Positions 42,101 to 51,376 of a DNA stretch of 64,000 nt are shown piece by piece. Every line of letters starts with the position of its first letter. The stretch's first letter is position 1. Origin of the DNA: Streptomyces sp. MNU76 (GTDB lineage Bacteria > Actinomycetota > Actinomycetes > Streptomycetales > Streptomycetaceae); assembly GCF_020982545.1 (NCBI RefSeq), contig NZ_JAJKLK010000009.1, positions 62,001-126,000 on the forward strand, written 5' to 3'. The notes below the pieces were generated by a model. It was not told the origin of the DNA, ran no database searches, and saw only the letters and a list, made by a program, of their open reading frames with translations. The position numbers and the translations under genes are program-made.

Positions 42101-43627
42101 TTACGGGCGACGGATCGCGTCGGCCGCGGCGGTGGCGGCGGGACCTGCCGCCAGCTCGGTCTCCAGGAGCTGCTTGCCGAGCAGCTCGGGGTCCGGCAGC
42201 TCCATCGGGTACTCGCCGTCGAAGCAGGCCCGGCAGAGGTTCGGCTTGGCGATGGTGGTCGCCTCGATCATGCCGTCGATGGAGATGTAGGCCAGGGAGT
42301 CGGCGCCCAGGGATGTGCCGATCTCGTCGATCGTCATGCCGTTGGCGATGAGCTCGGCGCGGGTGGCGAAGTCGATGCCGAAGAAGCAGGGCCACTTCAC
42401 CGGGGGCGAGGAGATCCGGATGTGGACCTCCGCCGCGCCCGCCTCGCGGAGCATCCGGACCAGGGCGCGCTGGGTGTTGCCGCGGACGATCGAGTCGTCG
42501 ACGACCACCAGGCGCTTGCCCTTGATGACTTCCTTGAGCGGATTCAGCTTCAGCCGGATACCGAGCTGGCGGATCGTCTGGGAGGGCTGGATGAACGTAC
42601 GTCCGACGTACGCGTTCTTCACCAGACCCGCACCGAACGGGATGCCCGAGGCCTCCGCGTAGCCGATGGCGGCCGGGGTGCCGGACTCCGGGGTCGCTAT
42701 GACCAGGTCGGCCTCGACCGGGGCTTCCTTGGCCAGCTTGCGGCCCATCTCCACGCGGGAGAGGTACACGTTCCGGCCGGCGATGTCGGTGTCCGGGCGG
42801 GCCAGGTACACATACTCGAAGACACAGCCCTTGGGCTTCGCTTCCGCGAATCGGGAGCTGCGCAGACCGTTCTCGTCGATGGCGATGAACTCGCCCGGCT
42901 CGATCTCGCGGACGTACGCCGCGCCGCAGATGTCGAGGGCGGCGGACTCGGAGGCGACCACCCAGCCGCGCTCCAGCCGGCCGAGGACCAGCGGGCGGAT
43001 GCCCTGCGGGTCACGGGCGGCGTAGAGGGTGTGCTCGTCCATGAAGACGAGGGAGAAGGCACCGCGCACCTGCGGGAGGACCGTGTGGGCGGCCTCCTCG
43101 ATGGTCAGCGGCTTGCCGTCCTCGTCGACCTGGGCCGCGAGGAGCGCGGTGAGCAGGTCGGTGTCGTTGGTGGCCGCGACGCGCGGCGTACGGCCCTCCT
43201 GCTTGGGCAGGTCGGCGACCATCTCGGCGAGCTGCGCCGTGTTGACCAGGTTGCCGTTGTGGCCGAGCGCGATGGAGCCGTGCGCGGTGGCACGGAACGT
43301 CGGCTGGGCGTTCTCCCACACGGAGGCACCGGTGGTCGAGTAGCGGGCGTGACCGACCGCGATGTGACCTTGGAGGGAACCGAGCGAGGTCTCGTCGAAG
43401 ACCTGGGAAACGAGGCCCATGTCCTTGAAGACGAGGATCTGGGAGCCGTTGCTGACCGCGATACCCGCGGATTCCTGGCCCCGATGCTGGAGGGCGTAGA
43501 GCCCGAAGTACGTGAGCTTCGCGACCTCTTCACCCGGAGCCCAGACACCGAAGACGCCACACGCGTCCTGGGGGCCTTTCTCGCCGGGGAGAAGGTCGTG
43601 GTTGAGTCGTCCGTCACCACGTGGCAC
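42101..43627 (-). CDS. purF: amidophosphoribosyltransferase
   Basis: First enzyme of purine synthesis, transferring glutamine nitrogen to PRPP. 508 residues. The N-terminal Ntn glutaminase domain begins after a short propeptide at the Cys of QDACGVFGVWAPGEEVAKL; GHARYSTTGASVWENAQP and LGHNGNLVN are the glutamine-site motifs. The C-terminal PRTase domain has the PRPP loop VVVDDSIVRGNTQRALVRML. Cysteines in KPNLCRACFDGEYPME and CFFGID may hold the Fe-S cluster typical of the Bacillus-type enzyme. The start is GTG 43627. It heads a purF-purM unit. Confidence 0.97.
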   Translation of the reverse strand: MPRGDGRLNHDLLPGEKGPQDACGVFGVWAPGEEVAKLTYFGLYALQHRGQESAGIAVSNGSQILVFKDMGLVSQVFDETSLGSLQGHIAVGHARYSTTGASVWENAQPTFRATAHGSIALGHNGNLVNTAQLAEMVADLPKQEGRTPRVAATNDTDLLTALLAAQVDEDGKPLTIEEAAHTVLPQVRGAFSLVFMDEHTLYAARDPQGIRPLVLGRLERGWVVASESAALDICGAAYVREIEPGEFIAIDENGLRSSRFAEAKPKGCVFEYVYLARPDTDIAGRNVYLSRVEMGRKLAKEAPVEADLVIATPESGTPAAIGYAEASGIPFGAGLVKNAYVGRTFIQPSQTIRQLGIRLKLNPLKEVIKGKRLVVVDDSIVRGNTQRALVRMLREAGAAEVHIRISSPPVKWPCFFGIDFATRAELIANGMTIDEIGTSLGADSLAYISIDGMIEATTIAKPNLCRACFDGEYPMELPDPELLGKQLLETELAAGPAATAAADAIRRP

Positions 43628-43711
43628 GCCACCGAGTGTAGGCGAGATCGCGCACCGGTCCGAATCCGGTGATCTCGCCCGCCCCGGTCCCCGACTGCGG
43701 GCCTTCGCACG

Positions 43712-44530
43712 TCACTTGTCGGCGACGGCTCCGACACCCGCGTTGTTTTCGCTGGTCAGCGTGATACTGCGGTGATCGATCCGATACTTCACCGTGCCCT
43801 TGAAGAGCTCCAGGAGGCTGCTTTCGGCGGCCATGAGTGAGTCGGAGCACATCTTGCGGGTGGTCCGCGGATTGCCGAGGGTGATCTCGTCCTCGCTCAC
43901 CGTGGCCTTCGCGGAGATCTCGTTGCAGCCGACGCTCCCGCTGAGGGTGCCCGCCTTCTTGTCGAGGGTGAACCAGGCCTTGCCCTGGGCGGCCTCGGGG
44001 AGGGACGTGGCCACGTCGTGGTCGAGCAGCGAATCGATCCGCCACTTCGTGCCGTACAGCTCCGCGGGCTTCTCCTCGGTCAGCTTCACGGTGTCGCCGT
44101 CCCCCGTGGTGAGGATGAGCTTGCCGGCGTCGGTGGTCTCGGCCGTGAACTTTTCCGTGTCGAGGGTGCGGGCGAAGCTCTTCTCGAACTTCATCGGGGC
44201 GTCGCCGCAGGCCATCTCGGTGGACCGGGCGGTCTCGAAGTCGATGCCGTCGTCCTCGAAGGCGGCGGTGGTGCCGAAGGTGTTGCAGCCGTAGTTGCCG
44301 TCGACCTCGCCGTTGTCGGCGATCCTGAGCCAGGCGCCGTCGGGGGCCTGTTCCGTCTTGTCGCCGACGGTGAGGCTGTCGACCTTCCAGCGGACTCCGG
44401 TGACCGCGGACTTCGTGGCGGCCGAGCCGACGTTGCCGCTGCCGGAGTCGTCGGCCGACTCGGTGCCGCAGGCCGCGAGCAGCGGGAGCGGGAGCAGTGC
44501 CAGGGCGGTGAGGGTCAGTCGCTTGTCCAT
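43712..44530 (-). CDS. META-domain lipoprotein (two META repeats)
   Basis: A 272-residue lipoprotein from ATG 44530. The signal LTLTALALLPLPLLAACGTE carries the lipobox LAAC, Cys at residue 20. Two META (HslJ-like) domains follow: residues about 45-145 (VRWKVDSLTVGDK, DGNYGCNTFGTTAAFEDDGI, MACGDAPMKFEKSFARTL) and about 165-265 (TKWRIDSLLDHDVATSLPE, LSGSVGCNEISAKATV, KMCSDSLMAAESSLLELFKG). Each has a Cys pair likely to form a disulphide. HslJ proteins are linked to stress and novobiocin resistance in E. coli. It is probably anchored to the outer face of the cell membrane. Confidence 0.9.
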   Translation of the reverse strand: MDKRLTLTALALLPLPLLAACGTESADDSGSGNVGSAATKSAVTGVRWKVDSLTVGDKTEQAPDGAWLRIADNGEVDGNYGCNTFGTTAAFEDDGIDFETARSTEMACGDAPMKFEKSFARTLDTEKFTAETTDAGKLILTTGDGDTVKLTEEKPAELYGTKWRIDSLLDHDVATSLPEAAQGKAWFTLDKKAGTLSGSVGCNEISAKATVSEDEITLGNPRTTRKMCSDSLMAAESSLLELFKGTVKYRIDHRSITLTSENNAGVGAVADK

Positions 44531-44628
44531 GGCGGTGGGACGGGTGGGGTGCGTGGGTGGTTCCACCCAGTTGTCCGGCGGGCCCAGGTCATGGGTCCGG
44601 CGGGCCCAGGTCACCGGGTCCGGCGGCC

Positions 44629-45424
44629 TCAGCGCATCAAGGGCAGCAGCCCGCTCAGGTCCGCCCGCTCGCCGCTCGCGCTGACCTTGGCCGCGTCCAG
44701 GGCGGCGGCCCACTCCACCCGTCCGGTCGCGAGCCGGATCCAGGTCAGCGGATCGGTCTCGACGACGTTCGGCGGCGTGCCCCGGGTGTGCCGGGGCCCC
44801 TCCACGCACTGCACCACGGCGTAGGGCGGGATCCGCACCTCCGTCGAGCCGCCGGGCGCCCGCGCGGCGAGGGTGTCCGCGAGCAACCGGACACAGGTGG
44901 CGAGGGCGTGCCGGTCGTACGGGACGTCCAGGCCGGGGACGGCCGCGTTCAGGTCGTCGGTGTGGACGACGAGCTCGATGGTGCGGGTGAGCAGGTAGTC
45001 GTCGAGCAGCATGCCGCCGGCCCGGGTGTCGATGATCCGGCCCGGCGGGGTGGCGGCCAGGGCTTCGGTGATCCGCTGCTCCACGCCCGCGTAGAGGGCG
45101 ACCAGGTCCGGGTTCGTCTCGGCCAGACCGTGGCTGCCCTCGGCGATGGCGGCGGCATGGGCGGCGGTCACGGAGGCGTAGTCGAGGGGGTTCAGCTCGG
45201 CCTTCGGGGGCTCGGGGCGCGCCAGGGCCCGGGGGACGCTCTCCACGGCCATGGTGATGTGCGCGGCCAGGTCCCGGACCGTCCACTCCCCGAGCCGGGT
45301 CGGCGCCGCCAGCCGCTCCGCGGAGAGGCCGCCCACGGCTTCCCGCACGTGCCCGAACTGGGCCAGGACGGCCTTGCGGGTCTTGACGGGGTCGTAGACG
45401 CGGGGCGTTTCCTGGCGGGGGCAT
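44629..45424 (-). CDS. maleylpyruvate isomerase / DinB-like mycothiol-dependent family protein (N-terminal frameshift suspected)
   Basis: The conserved frame starts at VYDPVKTRKAVLAQFGHVRE and shows AAPTRLGEWTVRDLAAHITM (helix with the metal-ligand His), LLDDYLLTRTIELVVHTDDL (second and third ligand region with H-T-D-D) and a C-terminal SCP2-like part ending ERADLSGLLPLMR. These are DinB/MDMPI-type four-helix proteins, usually thiol-dependent enzymes. The only plausible start, ATG 45424 (MPPPGN), is out of frame; two missing bases between 45399 and 45420 would join it as MPPARKRPRVYDP. As sequenced, the frame runs back to 45579 and overlaps the divergent regulator. It converges with the META lipoprotein's promoter side. 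Confidence 0.8.
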
Positions 45425-45568
45425 GGGGTGAGCGTATGCGGCGGCCCGGCGAGGAGGGGGCGTCGAGGTCCTGTGCCCGCCGGTCGCGCCGGTTTGCCCG
45501 TACCGATGTCCGCATCCTCCACTGCGAGGTGAATGTCGTGCACACGGAACGAACGGGGGACGTCGACC

Positions 45569-46618
45569 ATGCTGCGCATTCACTTCGGACCGGAGGACCT
45601 GGGGCGGGTCACGGTCGCGACGGGGCCGGACCCGCTCTGGGAGCTCGTCACCAGCCTGCACCGTCTGCGGAGCAGGGCCGGGCGCTGGGCGTACGCGGAG
45701 TGGCACCGTGACGCGCGCGCCGGGCTGGCCGGCACCGCGCTGGGCAGGGCCGTGGGGAAGGTGCTCATGCCCGTGCTGCCGCGCGCGGTCTACTTTCCCG
45801 ACTTCGTCACCCCGCCGGAGGCCGGGGCAGGCTTCGAGCAGGGCCTCGCCGCGATCCTGGACACCCCGCGCGAGCGGATACGGCACGAGATCCGGACGCT
45901 CCACCGCCTCGTGGGGGCACCCGCCTGGACCGCCGGGCTCGCGGAGCCGGACCGGCTGCGTGAGTTCACCGACGTGCTGCGCGCCTACCACGACGCGGTG
46001 ATCGCCCCGCACCACGACGTCATGCGGTCCCGCGTGGACAGCGAACGCGCGCTGCGCACCCGGGCGTTCCTGGACGGCGGGGTCGACGGTCTGCTCTCCA
46101 GCATGGCACCCGGGATCCGTTGGCGTCCGCCGGTCCTGGAGGTCGACTACTGCGAGGACCGCGATCTGCACCTCGGCGGGCGCGGGCTGCGACTGCTGCC
46201 GTCGTACTTCTGCTGGCGCACCCCGACCTCCCTGGCGGACCCGGAGTTGCCGCCGACCCTGGCCTACCCCCTCCTCCACGAGCGGACGTCCGCGCCGGAG
46301 CGGCCCACGGACGCTTCCCTCGCCACGCTGCTCGGCCGGACCCGGGCCGCCGCGCTGCGGACGCTCGCCCATGGCGCCACCACCTGCGAACTCGCCCGCA
46401 TCCTAGGCATCTCCCCCGCCACGGCCACCCACCACACGACCGTGTTGCGCGACGCGGGCCTCGTGACCAGTCTGCGCCGGTCCAACAAGGTGCTGCATAC
46501 CCTCACGCCGACCGGAGCGGCTCTGCTGGGCCGTGACCGGTGCGAGCAGCGTGTTTCGAGGCGCGTCGAAAGTCGTGGCTCCGCGGCGGGGCCCGCTGGG
46601 ACCGTTGAGGCGTGCTGA
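45569..46618 (+). CDS. ArsR-family transcriptional regulator with DUF5937-like N-terminal domain
   Basis: A 349-residue protein. The long N-terminal domain begins MLRIHFGPEDLGRVTVATGP, a start shared by many Streptomyces ArsR-type regulators. The winged helix is C-terminal: LLGRTRAAALRTLAHGATTC, ELARILGISPATATHHTTVL, RDAGLVTSLRRSNKVLHTLT. There are no clustered Cys for arsenic sensing, so the ligand is probably organic. The end after LLGRD (EQRVSRRVESRGSAAG) overlaps the leader of the following transpeptidase gene. It is divergent from the DinB-like gene, a likely target. Confidence 0.87.
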   Translation: MLRIHFGPEDLGRVTVATGPDPLWELVTSLHRLRSRAGRWAYAEWHRDARAGLAGTALGRAVGKVLMPVLPRAVYFPDFVTPPEAGAGFEQGLAAILDTPRERIRHEIRTLHRLVGAPAWTAGLAEPDRLREFTDVLRAYHDAVIAPHHDVMRSRVDSERALRTRAFLDGGVDGLLSSMAPGIRWRPPVLEVDYCEDRDLHLGGRGLRLLPSYFCWRTPTSLADPELPPTLAYPLLHERTSAPERPTDASLATLLGRTRAAALRTLAHGATTCELARILGISPATATHHTTVLRDAGLVTSLRRSNKVLHTLTPTGAALLGRDRCEQRVSRRVESRGSAAGPAGTVEAC

Positions 46619-46676
46619 GGGGATCAGCACGGCGCGGACAGACACGGCGCGCCGACCAGAAACGGGAGGGACAACC

Positions 46677-47243
46677 ATGCGTATGACCAAGCGCGTTGCC
46701 GTCGCCGGCAGCGTTCTCGCGCTCGGCGGGTTCATCGGCGGGCTGACGCCGGCCCAGGCAGCGCCGAGCGGCGCCCAGGAGAAGTCCACGTACTACTTCA
46801 AGTTCGACAAGTACAAGAACACGGACTCGCGGCTCTACCTGATCGAGCGGCGGCCGGAGAAGCCGGAGCGGGCCATCGCCAACTGGCGGGCCGGGTCGGG
46901 ACACGGCACGGACAGCTGCAAGAAGAACGTGGGGTGGCTGCCGAACGGCAAGTACAAGATCAAGAAGTACTACACCACGTACAACGGGTCGCTCATCAAG
47001 GGCTACGCCTTCGCCCTGGAGGACAAGAAGTGCTCCGACGGCACCACCACCCGCACCGAGCTGTTCATCCACAGCGAGATGAAGCAGAACGGGAGTTCCG
47101 GCAACACGGAGGCCACCCGCTGGGACGGCGACAACGACTACAAGTCGGCCGGCTGCATCAAGCTGAAGCCGGCGGACATCAAGGCCGTCTACAACAAGGC
47201 CAAGAGCGTCGGCTTCCCGACGCAGCTCACCGTCGTCAGCTGA
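46677..47243 (+). CDS. secreted L,D-transpeptidase-like (YkuD-type) protein
   Basis: A 188-residue exported protein from ATG 46677, after GGGAGGGACAACC. The signal peptide is VAVAGSVLALGGFIGGLTPA, cleaved near AQA-APS. The catalytic signature is LFIHSEMKQNG followed by KSAGCIKLKPADI, giving the His and S-x-G-C of YkuD-type transpeptidases, which form 3-3 cross-links in peptidoglycan. It is shorter than standard Ldt proteins and lacks Ig-like or peptidoglycan-binding repeats. Single-gene unit, converging on purL. Confidence 0.85.
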   Translation: MRMTKRVAVAGSVLALGGFIGGLTPAQAAPSGAQEKSTYYFKFDKYKNTDSRLYLIERRPEKPERAIANWRAGSGHGTDSCKKNVGWLPNGKYKIKKYYTTYNGSLIKGYAFALEDKKCSDGTTTRTELFIHSEMKQNGSSGNTEATRWDGDNDYKSAGCIKLKPADIKAVYNKAKSVGFPTQLTVVS

Positions 47244-47351
47244 CCCGGCACCACCGCTGACGCCAGACCGCCGCTCCAGGCACACGAGGGATACCTGGGG
47301 CGGCGGCCGCACGCCGTACGAGCGGCGGTACGACTACGACCTCGACGGCGG

Positions 47352-49610
47352 CTACGCCAGCAGCGCCGGGATCGTGCCCTCGTGGGCCGTGCGCAGCTCG
47401 TCCAGCGTGAGGGTGAACTCGCCCTGGATCTCGACCGTGTCACCGTCCACGACGCCGATGCGGGTGACCGGGAGTCCCCGGGCGCCGCACATGTCGTTGA
47501 AGCGGACCTCCTCGGAGCGGGGGACGGCCACGAGGGCCCGCCCGGCCGACTCCGACAGGAGGAAGGTGAACGCGTCCAGACCGTCCGGGACGATCAGGCG
47601 CGCGCCCTTGCCGCCGAGCAGCGCCGACTCCACGACCGCCTGGATCAGGCCGCCGTCGGAGAGGTCGTGCGCGGAGTCGATCATGCCGTCACGGGAGGCG
47701 GAGATCAGGATCTCGGCCAGCAGGCGCTCGCGCTCCAGGTCGACCTGCGGGGGCAGTCCGCCGAGGTGGTCGTGGACGACCTGGGACCAGGCCGAGCCGC
47801 CGAACTCCTCACGGGTGTCGCCGAGCAGGTAGAGCAGCTGGCCCTCCTCCTGGAAGGCGACCGGCGTGCGCCGGGCCACGTCGTCGATGACGCCCAGGAC
47901 CGCGACGACCGGGGTGGGGTGGATGGCCACCTCGCCCGTCTGGTTGTAGAGGGAGACGTTGCCGCCGGTCACCGGGGTGCCCAGCTGCTGGCAGGCGTCC
48001 GCCAGACCGCGTACGGCCTCGGCGAACTGCCACATGACCGCCGGGTCCTCCGGCGAGCCGAAGTTCAGGCAGTCGGAGACGGCCAGCGGCTTGGCGCCGG
48101 TGGTGGCGACATTGCGGTACGCCTCCGCCAGGGCCAGCTGGGCACCGTGGTACGGGTCCAGCTTGGCGTAGCGGCCGTTGCCGTCGGTCGCGATGGCGAC
48201 GCCGAGGCCGCTCTCCTCGTCGACGCGGATCATGCCGGAGTCCTCGGGCTGGGCGAGGACCGTGTTGCCCTGCACGAAGTGGTCGTACTGGCTGGTGATC
48301 CAGGACTTGGAGGCCTGGTTCGGGGAGGCCACCAGCTTCAGGACCTGCTCCCGCAGCTCCTCGCTCGTCGCCGGACGCGGCAGCTTGTTCGCGTCGTCCG
48401 CCTGGAGCTCGTCCTGCCAGGACGGGCGGGCGTACGGGCGCTCGTAGACGGGGCCGTCGTGCGCGACCGTGCGCGGGTCGACGTCGACGATCTTGCCGCC
48501 GTGCCAGTAGATCTCCAGGCGGTCGCCGTCGGTGACCTCGCCGATGACCGTGGCGATGACGTCCCACTTGTCGCAGATCGCGAGGAAGCGGTCGACCTTC
48601 TCGGGCTCCACGACCGCGCACATGCGTTCCTGCGACTCGCTCATGAGGATTTCCTCGGGCGAGAGGGTCGAGTCGCGCAGGGGCACGTTGTCGAGGGTGA
48701 CGCGCATGCCGCCGGAGCCGTTGGACGCCAGCTCGCTCGTCGCGCAGGACAGGCCCGCCGCGCCGAGGTCCTGGATGCCGACGACCAGCTTCTCCCGGAA
48801 GGCCTCCAGGGTGCACTCGATGAGGAGCTTCTCCTGGAAGGGGTCGCCGACCTGGACGGCGGGGCGCTTCGACGGCTTGGCGTCGTCGAAGGTCTCGCTC
48901 GCCAGGATCGAGGCGCCGCCGATGCCGTCGCCGCCCGTGCGGGCCCCGTAGAGGATGACCTTGTTGCCGGCGCCGGAGGCCTTCGCGAGGTGGATGTCCT
49001 CGTGCCGCATGACGCCGATGGCACCGGCGTTGACCAGCGGGTTGCCCTGGTAGCAGGCGTCGAAGACGACCTCGCCGCCGATGTTCGGCAGGCCCAGGCA
49101 GTTGCCGTAGCCGCCGATGCCGGCGACGACACCCGGGAGGACGCGCTTGGTGTCGGGGTGGTCCGCCGCGCCGAAGCGCAGGGGGTCCACGACGGCGACC
49201 GGGCGGGCGCCCATCGCGATGATGTCGCGCACGATGCCGCCGACGCCCGTGGCCGCGCCCTGGTAGGGCTCGACGTAGGAGGGGTGGTTGTGCGACTCGA
49301 CCTTGAAGGTGACCGCGTAGCCTTGGCCGACGTCGACCACACCCGCGTTCTCGCCGATGCCGACGAGCAGGGCGTCCGACTGGGGCGCCTTCTCGCCGAA
49401 CTGGCGCAGGTGCACCTTCGACGACTTGTACGAGCAGTGCTCGGACCACATGACCGAGTACATGGCGAGTTCGGCACCGGTGGGCCGGCGGCCGAGGATC
49501 TCGACGACGCGCTCGTACTCGTCCTTCTTCAGGCCCAGTTCGGCCCAGGGCAGCTCGACGTCGGGGGTCGCGGCCGCGTGCTCGACCGTGTCCAGAGGCG
49601 TCCGGCTCAT
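47352..49610 (-). CDS. purL: phosphoribosylformylglycinamidine synthase, large subunit
   Basis: Small-form PurL of 752 residues that works with PurQ and PurS to convert FGAR to FGAM (step 4). Motifs: MWSEHCSYKSSKVHLRQFGE (substrate loop), VESHNHPSYVEPYQGAATGV (ATP site), GGYGNCLGLPNIGGEVVFD, GARTGGDGIGGASILASETF, VGIQDLGAAGLSCATSELAS and GGNVSLYNQTGE. ATG 49610 overlaps the purQ stop by four bases (ATGA), so translation is coupled. Last gene of purS-purQ-purL. Confidence 0.97.
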   Translation of the reverse strand: MSRTPLDTVEHAAATPDVELPWAELGLKKDEYERVVEILGRRPTGAELAMYSVMWSEHCSYKSSKVHLRQFGEKAPQSDALLVGIGENAGVVDVGQGYAVTFKVESHNHPSYVEPYQGAATGVGGIVRDIIAMGARPVAVVDPLRFGAADHPDTKRVLPGVVAGIGGYGNCLGLPNIGGEVVFDACYQGNPLVNAGAIGVMRHEDIHLAKASGAGNKVILYGARTGGDGIGGASILASETFDDAKPSKRPAVQVGDPFQEKLLIECTLEAFREKLVVGIQDLGAAGLSCATSELASNGSGGMRVTLDNVPLRDSTLSPEEILMSESQERMCAVVEPEKVDRFLAICDKWDVIATVIGEVTDGDRLEIYWHGGKIVDVDPRTVAHDGPVYERPYARPSWQDELQADDANKLPRPATSEELREQVLKLVASPNQASKSWITSQYDHFVQGNTVLAQPEDSGMIRVDEESGLGVAIATDGNGRYAKLDPYHGAQLALAEAYRNVATTGAKPLAVSDCLNFGSPEDPAVMWQFAEAVRGLADACQQLGTPVTGGNVSLYNQTGEVAIHPTPVVAVLGVIDDVARRTPVAFQEEGQLLYLLGDTREEFGGSAWSQVVHDHLGGLPPQVDLERERLLAEILISASRDGMIDSAHDLSDGGLIQAVVESALLGGKGARLIVPDGLDAFTFLLSESAGRALVAVPRSEEVRFNDMCGARGLPVTRIGVVDGDTVEIQGEFTLTLDELRTAHEGTIPALLA

Positions 49611-50287
49611 ACGTTGACCAGCTTCTTGAGGATCGAGGTGAAGAAGGGGAGGCCGTCGGTGCGGCCGGTGCCGATCAGCGGCTCCACGGCGTGCTCCGGG
49701 TGCGGCATGAGGCCCACCACGTTCCCGGCCTCGTTGGTGACGCCGGCGATGTCCCGCTGGGAGCCGTTGGGGTTGAAGTCGAGATACCGGAAGGCGACAC
49801 GGCCCTCCGCCTCCAGCTTGTCGAGCGTGTACGCGTCGGCGACGTACTGCCCGTCGTTGTTCTTCAGCGGGATGTGGATCTCCTGGCCGGCCGTGTAGTC
49901 GGTGGTCCAGGCGGTCTCGGCGTTCTCCACCCGCAGCTTCTGGTCGCGGCAGATGAAGTGCAGGTGGTCGTTGCGCAGCATCGTGCCCGGCAGGAGGTGC
50001 GCCTCGGTGAGGATCTGGAAGCCGTTGCAGATGCCGAGGACCGGCAGTCCGGCCTTCGCCTGCTCGATGAGCGTCTCCATCACCGGCGAGAAGCGCGCGA
50101 TGGCTCCGGCGCGCAGATAGTCACCGTAGGAAAACCCGCCGCACAGCACCACGGCGTCGACCTGGTGGAGGTCCTTGTCCTTGTGCCAGAGAGCGACGGG
50201 TTCGGCACCGGCGAGCCTGATCGCGCGCTGGGTGTCCCGGTCGTCGAGGCTGCCGGGAAAAGTGACGACACCAATACGTGCGGTCAC
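49607..50287 (-). CDS. purQ: phosphoribosylformylglycinamidine synthase, glutaminase subunit
   Basis: A class I glutamine amidotransferase of 226 residues that supplies ammonia to PurL. The nucleophile Cys is in GLPVLGICNGFQILTEAHLL, and the oxyanion loop is VVLCGGFSYGDYLRAGAIA. The His-x-Glu pair is MPHPEHAVEPLIG. It starts with GTG 50287, overlapping the purS stop (GTGA). Confidence 0.97.
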   Translation of the reverse strand: MTARIGVVTFPGSLDDRDTQRAIRLAGAEPVALWHKDKDLHQVDAVVLCGGFSYGDYLRAGAIARFSPVMETLIEQAKAGLPVLGICNGFQILTEAHLLPGTMLRNDHLHFICRDQKLRVENAETAWTTDYTAGQEIHIPLKNNDGQYVADAYTLDKLEAEGRVAFRYLDFNPNGSQRDIAGVTNEAGNVVGLMPHPEHAVEPLIGTGRTDGLPFFTSILKKLVNV

Positions 50288-50547
50288 TTTCCGACCTCCG
50301 CGACTTCCTCCACCTTGACGGTGAAGTCCTCGATCACGGTGTTGGCGAGGAAGGATTCCGCCAGTTCATGGATGCGGGCGAGCGCGGCGTCGTCCACCGG
50401 TCCGTCAACTTCCAGTTCGAATCGCTTTCCCTGACGTACGTCGGAGACGCCCTCGAAACCGAGGCGCGGCAGCGCGCGCTGCACCGCCTGGCCCTGGGGG
50501 TCGAGGATCTCCGGCTTGAGCATGACGTCGACTACGACGCGTGCCAC
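50284..50547 (-). CDS. purS: phosphoribosylformylglycinamidine synthase subunit PurS
   Basis: An 87-residue structural subunit bridging PurL and PurQ in the small-type FGAM synthase. Sequence MARVVVDVMLKPEILDPQGQ, VQRALPRLGFEGVSDVRQGK and LAESFLANTVIEDFTVKVEE are typical. GTG 50547 with GGGAG four bases upstream is preferred to GTG 50553. First gene of the purSQL unit; a 7-bp inverted repeat 52 bp upstream could be an operator. Confidence 0.94.
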   Translation of the reverse strand: MARVVVDVMLKPEILDPQGQAVQRALPRLGFEGVSDVRQGKRFELEVDGPVDDAALARIHELAESFLANTVIEDFTVKVEEVAEVGK

Positions 50548-50553
50548 TGGCAC

Positions 50554-50900
50554 TCCCGGTGTTGTGGTGCTGAGCAGGTTCCTACAGGTGCCTTCAGACT
50601 ACCCGTACAAAATTTCTACGCGGGTAGATTCGTAGGAAACTACAGGGATTGTCGGTGACGGCGGTCACGATCAGGCATCGGACGATCACCCTCACGAAAA
50701 CTTCCGGGAAAGATCCCGGAACCCTATTGCGCGAGGGACACGCGGGCGGATTAAGTCTGTGTTCACATTGCAATGCCGGGCACTGTACAAATGAATTGGC
50801 AATAGCCGATACTTTGCCCAATTAACAGCCGGACAGCCGACATCTTCCTGACGTCAGGGCACGTCAACCGGAGGGATGTCGCACGAAGGGACCGATATTC
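50554..50900. promoter_or_regulatory. AT-rich divergent promoter region of purS and lsrL
   Basis: 347 bp without a gene and with clearly lower GC (50730-50830) than anything nearby. It contains an inverted repeat, CTACCCG at 50599-50605 and CGGGTAG at 50621-50627, on the purS side, and a perfect 12-bp palindrome CCTGACGTCAGG at 50847-50858 on the lsrL side. Lsr2-type proteins bind AT-rich DNA, so autoregulation is plausible. Confidence 0.55.
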
Positions 50901-51218
50901 GTGGCGCAGCGTGTCGTGGTCACTCTCTCCGACGACATCGACGGCTCGGAAGCGGCGGAGACGATCGCCTTCGGACTCGACGGCAAGTCGTACGAGATCG
51001 ACCTGAACGAAGCCAATGCCAAGAAACTGCGTAAGGCACTCGCGCCCTACGTCGAGGCCGGCCGCAAGCGGTCGAAGTCGGGCAAGGCGTACAAGCAGAC
51101 CCAGGTCGCCCCGGACCCGGCGGCCGTGCGCGCCTGGGCCCAGGCCAACAAGCTGGAGGTCCCCGCGCGCGGCCGGATCCCCAAGAAGGTCTACGAGGCG
51201 TTCGCCGAGGCGCAGTAG
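50901..51218 (+). CDS. lsrL: Lsr2-like nucleoid-associated protein (LsrL-type paralogue)
   Basis: A 105-residue H-NS-like xenogeneic silencer. The N-terminal dimerisation part is VVVTLSDDIDGSEAAETIAF and GKSYEIDLNEANAKKLRKAL. The C-terminal DNA-binding part is VRAWAQANKLEVPARGRIPK, with the R-G-R AT-hook-like motif that inserts in the minor groove. It starts with GTG 50901. The location beside purS fits the second S. coelicolor paralogue (SCO4076) rather than Lsr2 itself. Confidence 0.92.
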   Translation: MAQRVVVTLSDDIDGSEAAETIAFGLDGKSYEIDLNEANAKKLRKALAPYVEAGRKRSKSGKAYKQTQVAPDPAAVRAWAQANKLEVPARGRIPKKVYEAFAEAQ

Positions 51219-51376
51219 CCGCCCGGCGTCGGCCGCCCTCAGGGCCCGTCAGCGGGCCCCGGGGGCGGCCGACTTGGACCCCGGGGACAACCGACTTGCG
51301 TTGCCCCCCGGCGGATCAGCTAGAGTCTGGAGCACGCCGAGGGGCAAGGCCAAAAGGCCCGGCTCACCGGAGTCAC

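Noticed and set aside
50554..50900. Purine riboswitch before purS
   Set aside because: None of the conserved guanine/adenine riboswitch loop sequences is present; only a short inverted repeat is seen.
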